From positions 1 to 23,267 of IMG/VR virus record IMGVR_UViG_3300024346_000533: 23,267 nt of DNA. One strand, written 5' to 3'. Numbering within the stretch: the first letter of the stretch is position 1; every line of letters starts with the position of its first letter. This document shows, in pieces, positions 20,445-23,267 of the stretch. Source of the stretch: a virus. Both the position numbers and the translations under genes were made by a program. The notes beneath the pieces are model-generated. The model saw nothing but the letters and a program-made list of their open reading frames with translations, searched no databases and was not told the origin of the DNA.

Positions 20445-20461
20445 GATGCATCGTCTGCATC
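20445..20461 (-). terminator. Hairpin after the ligase-like gene
   Basis: GATGCA / TGCATC, six perfect pairs with a 5-nt loop, 15 nt after the stop of the ligase-like gene and upstream of the late promoter. There is no U-run, so it is at best a weak terminator. Confidence 0.35.
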
Positions 20462-20475
20462 TGTGACAACCTGAC

Positions 20476-21705
20476 TTACTTCTGCCAGCCCTTAATGTAG
20501 TCTGGAGAAAAGTTAGCATTACTAAACTGTAGTCTGTCTACTAGTTTGACTGCATTTTTACCCATGCGATCAATAGCAACAAAGCCTTCTTGCTCAGTCA
20601 CTTTGTATCCGTCTTTAGTTTTGAGGAATGTTCCAACTGTTTTTGCTTTGTCGAGTTTTCTGATAATCATCAACTTAGCATCTACAATTAGATTGTATAG
20701 TTCAAACAGTCCTACGATCTGAGATTTATCTGTATTAGAGAAGTAAGACATGATCTCTTTACGCTTCTCTTCTTGACTAGCTTTGCCCTTCTCAGATTTC
20801 CTCTTATCGATTTCTTTCTGGTAGTACTCGTAGATGTATTCCATTAGACCAGAGACGAACTTAGAAGGACTATCAATCTTCTGACCTGCACGAACTTGAA
20901 CGTTAACGTATGTCTTCACTCTTACAAGTAAATCTTCGTTCTCTGTAATGCCATCAAAAGTTGCTTTGTTAATTTTGTTGAACTGCTTGCCTGCCGCTGA
21001 TAGAAGAAGCGTTACTGCATCTGTCTCTGTCTTGGTCATCGTAGCTTGACCAGTAACATCTTTGTATACTGCGTCTACTGACCAGACCGATCTTGAGCCT
21101 TTAAGATTGCTTGCAATCTTCTCTCCAAAAGACGCTGACATTGATTCAAAAGATTTTCCTCTGTAGTTAGTGTGCCAAACCACACCGATCTCGGATCTGA
21201 GGATTTCAGAAGCAAGCCTGCTTTTTTCTGGTATAGCGTAAACAATCGTATTAGGATGGAAAGTAATATACGGTTCACCGTTAATCTGTACTTTCTTAAT
21301 ATCTTTCTTCGCATAGAGGAAATCACCTTGTATCACTCCTTTTATATTCATAGCTGGCAAGTATCTCAGTGCCAAATTTAATTTAGTATTCAAATCACCT
21401 TTTGTATCAGCATCAACATCCGCTTTAGTCTTATAGACCTTAGGGTTCTTGTTGAAGATACCTTTCTTCGCAACAAAGAACTTACCATCAGAAGGATCAA
21501 TACCCGCAAACACTGCTGGTGCTCCATCCCATTTGACAGTCACGTTGACTTGGGATTTTGAATTACCAGCTAACATATCACGCAAAGAGCGTAGATAGTT
21601 GATCGAGTCTCTAGCACCGTCAACGCCTGCATTTAGCAAGTTGTCTTCGAGGTGCTCCATATGTGTGTTCTTGTCTTCAGTCAAAAATGACGATAGGCGT
21701 TTCAT
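20476..21705 (-). CDS. DUF6267-type, ligase-like nucleotidyltransferase candidate with capsid-targeting-like N-terminus
   Basis: 409 aa. The start at ATG 21705 has GGAG 6 nt upstream; the longer frame begins with TTG inside that site. The N-terminus, MKRLSSFLTE|D, resembles the T4 capsid targeting sequence. Then VTVKWDGAPAVFAG (Lys58-x-Asp-Gly61) looks like motif I of RNA/DNA ligases and capping enzymes, FFVAKKGIFNK (76-86) like the following K-x-G block, GVIQGDFLY (123-131) like motif III, and GVVWHTNY (174-181) like motif IV. I recognise the family as one widespread in marine myoviruses (DUF6267). Motif V is not clear. Ligase, other nucleotidyl transfer, or an inactive binding fold are all possible. 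Confidence 0.75.
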   Translation of the reverse strand: MKRLSSFLTEDKNTHMEHLEDNLLNAGVDGARDSINYLRSLRDMLAGNSKSQVNVTVKWDGAPAVFAGIDPSDGKFFVAKKGIFNKNPKVYKTKADVDADTKGDLNTKLNLALRYLPAMNIKGVIQGDFLYAKKDIKKVQINGEPYITFHPNTIVYAIPEKSRLASEILRSEIGVVWHTNYRGKSFESMSASFGEKIASNLKGSRSVWSVDAVYKDVTGQATMTKTETDAVTLLLSAAGKQFNKINKATFDGITENEDLLVRVKTYVNVQVRAGQKIDSPSKFVSGLMEYIYEYYQKEIDKRKSEKGKASQEEKRKEIMSYFSNTDKSQIVGLFELYNLIVDAKLMIIRKLDKAKTVGTFLKTKDGYKVTEQEGFVAIDRMGKNAVKLVDRLQFSNANFSPDYIKGWQK

Positions 21706-21706
21706 G

Positions 21707-22510
21707 TTATACTCCAAACAATTTCTTTACGTCTTCGGGATTATCGAGGCTATACGTAGACTTGATATTAGTCTTCAGTCTGCCTTGACAGCGATATCCA
21801 GCACCGACGACACGATAGTCTTCGCCTTCAAATTTTCTTGCTTTACTTCCAGATGGTCCTAATCTAAATTCGATATTAACAGATCCTTTGTATTCTGGAA
21901 CATCTAGTTTTAAGGGATTGCTTCCTAGATAGAAAAGACCTGCTTTACCAATCTGAATGTAATATACGTTCTTTCGGTTATATGCTTTAGCGATTGTTTT
22001 CGCTGAGTCAAAAGATTGTACCGCATTCATCTTAGTTAAGTAGCCAGCTTTCTGTGCCGCTGACCATGCGTCTTTAGTGACTGAACCGAAAGGTATCGTA
22101 TATGGTGTTTTTTTGTGGAATGCTACAGGCTCTTGCTTACGAATAAAGTTAACCCAATCTTTTAGTGCTTTGTCTTGTTTCTTTGCCGCTTCTATGAAAA
22201 ATGGAATAGCGTCATCGTCTACCGCATCGGGTTTGACTAAGGTGTGGGTCTTATTCTGCGTGTCTATTCTAATAGACGTACCGCCCATCTGTGCATTCTT
22301 GTCTAGTTTAATTTCGATATTGAATTCTTTACCGTTGTATAATGCTTCAATATCACCTGCGCCTTGATTACTGTATCCTGCGCCTGGTTTGCTACCCACA
22401 TCTAAGCCAATCACTCCAGCAGACTTCATTGCATCGAAAACTTTCTTTTCGTATGCTAGTCCCTTTGCACCGACTGATTCGGTAATAAAACTTTTAAATC
22501 TGACTGTCAT
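21707..22510 (-). CDS. PD-(D/E)XK nuclease-like protein with capsid-targeting-like N-terminus
   Basis: 267 aa. Residues 1-11 (MTVRFKSFITE|S) fit a capsid targeting sequence. After it, GLAYEKKVFDAM (Glu21 in helix 1), GAGDIEALYNG (Asp53) and FNIEIKLD (Glu66-x-Lys68) give the order E...D...E-x-K of the PD-(D/E)XK nuclease core. The C-terminal half is a separate alpha/beta region with FYLGSNPLKLDVPEYKG. It is coupled to the preceding gene by ATGA and ends 1 nt before the ligase-like start. A packaged nuclease could act on host DNA after injection or on DNA in the head; substrate and activity are unknown. Confidence 0.7.
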   Translation of the reverse strand: MTVRFKSFITESVGAKGLAYEKKVFDAMKSAGVIGLDVGSKPGAGYSNQGAGDIEALYNGKEFNIEIKLDKNAQMGGTSIRIDTQNKTHTLVKPDAVDDDAIPFFIEAAKKQDKALKDWVNFIRKQEPVAFHKKTPYTIPFGSVTKDAWSAAQKAGYLTKMNAVQSFDSAKTIAKAYNRKNVYYIQIGKAGLFYLGSNPLKLDVPEYKGSVNIEFRLGPSGSKARKFEGEDYRVVGAGYRCQGRLKTNIKSTYSLDNPEDVKKLFGV

Positions 22511-23267
22511 TTCTTAACCTTGAATTTAGTATCGTTTGGGTATTCACCAGCTTTAGAATTTCTCAACTCAATTACATAGTTCTCAACTGTGTTACTACAT
22601 AATATCGTAATCTGTTTAGATTTTGTGGATGGATATCTTATATCATCAATTTTTATATTTTGAGATAACTTATCCAACTTAGTTTTACCTAACCAGAAGA
22701 CTTTCCACCCAGTTCTCATTCGCCTTACGTAGAAGTAGTTCATACCCCACGCTCTGTTGAAAATCTTTTCGATCTCTCTTGCGCTGGCTTTTGATACTGC
22801 GAGTTTCGGTCTAACTTTATTTATACTACCACGTTCATCAAACCCTTCTTGCACTCTGTTTAAATCTACGCCAAATGTGTTTAGAAACTTAGCACCAGCA
22901 GAGTTTGGTTGCAGATCGCCTGCAGAGTTGAATAGAGATGCGGCACCAGAATACGAACTAAAAGTATTACCGTTAATATCTTTCAGTGATATGTACCATT
23001 CATTATTCTGATTGTCTGTAAGAATGATATCTCCTATGATAGCGCCTAGCTTATCAATAGGTATACCTTCTTTCTTTGTTGCTCCTGTTCTCTGTTTTGC
23101 TCCTACGATCTCAGCACTTGCAAAGGGAGCATAGGACTCGCTCATTAGAGTTACAACTTCAGATGTCTCATTATCTGTACGAGTTTTGAAAAAGTTATCT
23201 AGTGTTTTGACTGTTCGTACTTCGAACTTTTCACCTGCATTGGCACCTCTTGCAATGATGATGTCGT
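22507..23267 (-). CDS. Possible nuclease-like phage protein, 5' end beyond window
   Basis: The frame stays open to the right edge (no stop through 23267), so the internal ATG at 23145 is not necessarily the start. About 253 residues are visible. GDIILTDNQNNEWYISLKD followed by a Gly/Ser-rich segment resembles the Asp...S-x-K strand pair of some restriction-enzyme-like folds, with Ser in place of the usual Glu. The C-terminal half is basic and aromatic (YVRRMRTGWKVFWLG). The ATGA overlap with the PD-(D/E)XK gene places it in the same operon. The nuclease call is tentative; it could be a DNA-binding partner. Confidence 0.55.
   Translation of the reverse strand, partial: DIIIARGANAGEKFEVRTVKTLDNFFKTRTDNETSEVVTLMSESYAPFASAEIVGAKQRTGATKKEGIPIDKLGAIIGDIILTDNQNNEWYISLKDINGNTFSSYSGAASLFNSAGDLQPNSAGAKFLNTFGVDLNRVQEGFDERGSINKVRPKLAVSKASAREIEKIFNRAWGMNYFYVRRMRTGWKVFWLGKTKLDKLSQNIKIDDIRYPSTKSKQITILCSNTVENYVIELRNSKAGEYPNDTKFKVKK
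22818..22825 (-). promoter_or_regulatory. Possible internal late promoter
   Basis: Perfect TATAAATA on the minus strand but inside a coding region, about 308 nt before the PD-(D/E)XK gene. It may be functional for the nuclease and ligase-like pair, or chance in AT-rich DNA. Confidence 0.3.

Noticed and set aside
20414-20481. Protein-like reading frame just after the ligase-like stop, in another frame, ending TAG
   Set aside because: No start codon or ribosome binding site; a frameshifted tail is conceivable but no slippery site is evident.
1-23267. tRNA genes, CRISPR arrays, integrase or insertion sequences
   Set aside because: None seen: no cloverleaf-like segments, regularly spaced direct repeats, transposase or recombinase motifs were recognised by eye.

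Overview
The window looks like part of the genome of a marine T4-like myovirus. The evidence is a T4-type primase, a T4-style nucleotide-metabolism block (DHFR, thymidylate synthase, class Ia ribonucleotide reductase, dCMP deaminase), T4-type late promoters (TATAAATA), and module proteins I recall from cyanophage- and pelagiphage-type myoviruses. All genes but one are on the minus strand, tightly packed and often overlapping by ATGA or TAATG. A DUF1127-type small protein hints at an alphaproteobacterial or related proteobacterial host; this is inference. I see no tRNA, integrase, IS element or CRISPR array.

Layout. (1) 1-1650: small early genes, each unit preceded by a near-consensus sigma70 promoter (TTGACA, 16-17 nt, TATAAT-like); they include a stand-alone ppGpp-hydrolase-type HD protein. 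(2) 1691-2455: a lone plus-strand class 3 lipase under its own late promoter, back to back with an early promoter. (3) 2436-9689: accessory and metabolic block read leftward: primase, DHFR, ThyA, NrdA with a built-in glutaredoxin, NrdB, dCMP deaminase, zinc ribbon, GIY-YIG-like protein, transglutaminase-like protein and a mini SET-domain protein. A consensus early promoter lies just upstream of the primase. (4) 9759-18923: late block with capsid-associated candidates, a GH19 endolysin, a ParB-like protein and two large multi-module proteins. (5) 18990-20331: SAP-like protein, small membrane protein and a cluster of tiny proteins including DUF1127, under a late promoter. (6) 20476-23267: ligase-like nucleotidyltransferase, PD-(D/E)XK nuclease-like protein and another possible nuclease, partial at the right edge.

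Main hypothesis. Many late proteins carry signatures of prohead-protease substrates. Five start with a ~10-residue N-terminus ending in Glu, resembling the T4 internal-protein capsid targeting sequence (MKTYQEFIAE). The two giant proteins are chains of distinct modules joined at [LI]-x-E|A/S/I sites, often VELDEA, which is the T4 gp21 cleavage pattern. I infer a capsid-packaged cargo set (NTP-transferase, ligase-like protein, PD-(D/E)XK nuclease, ParB-like protein, basic and metal-binding modules), cut apart in the prohead and possibly injected with the DNA. This can be tested by virion proteomics.
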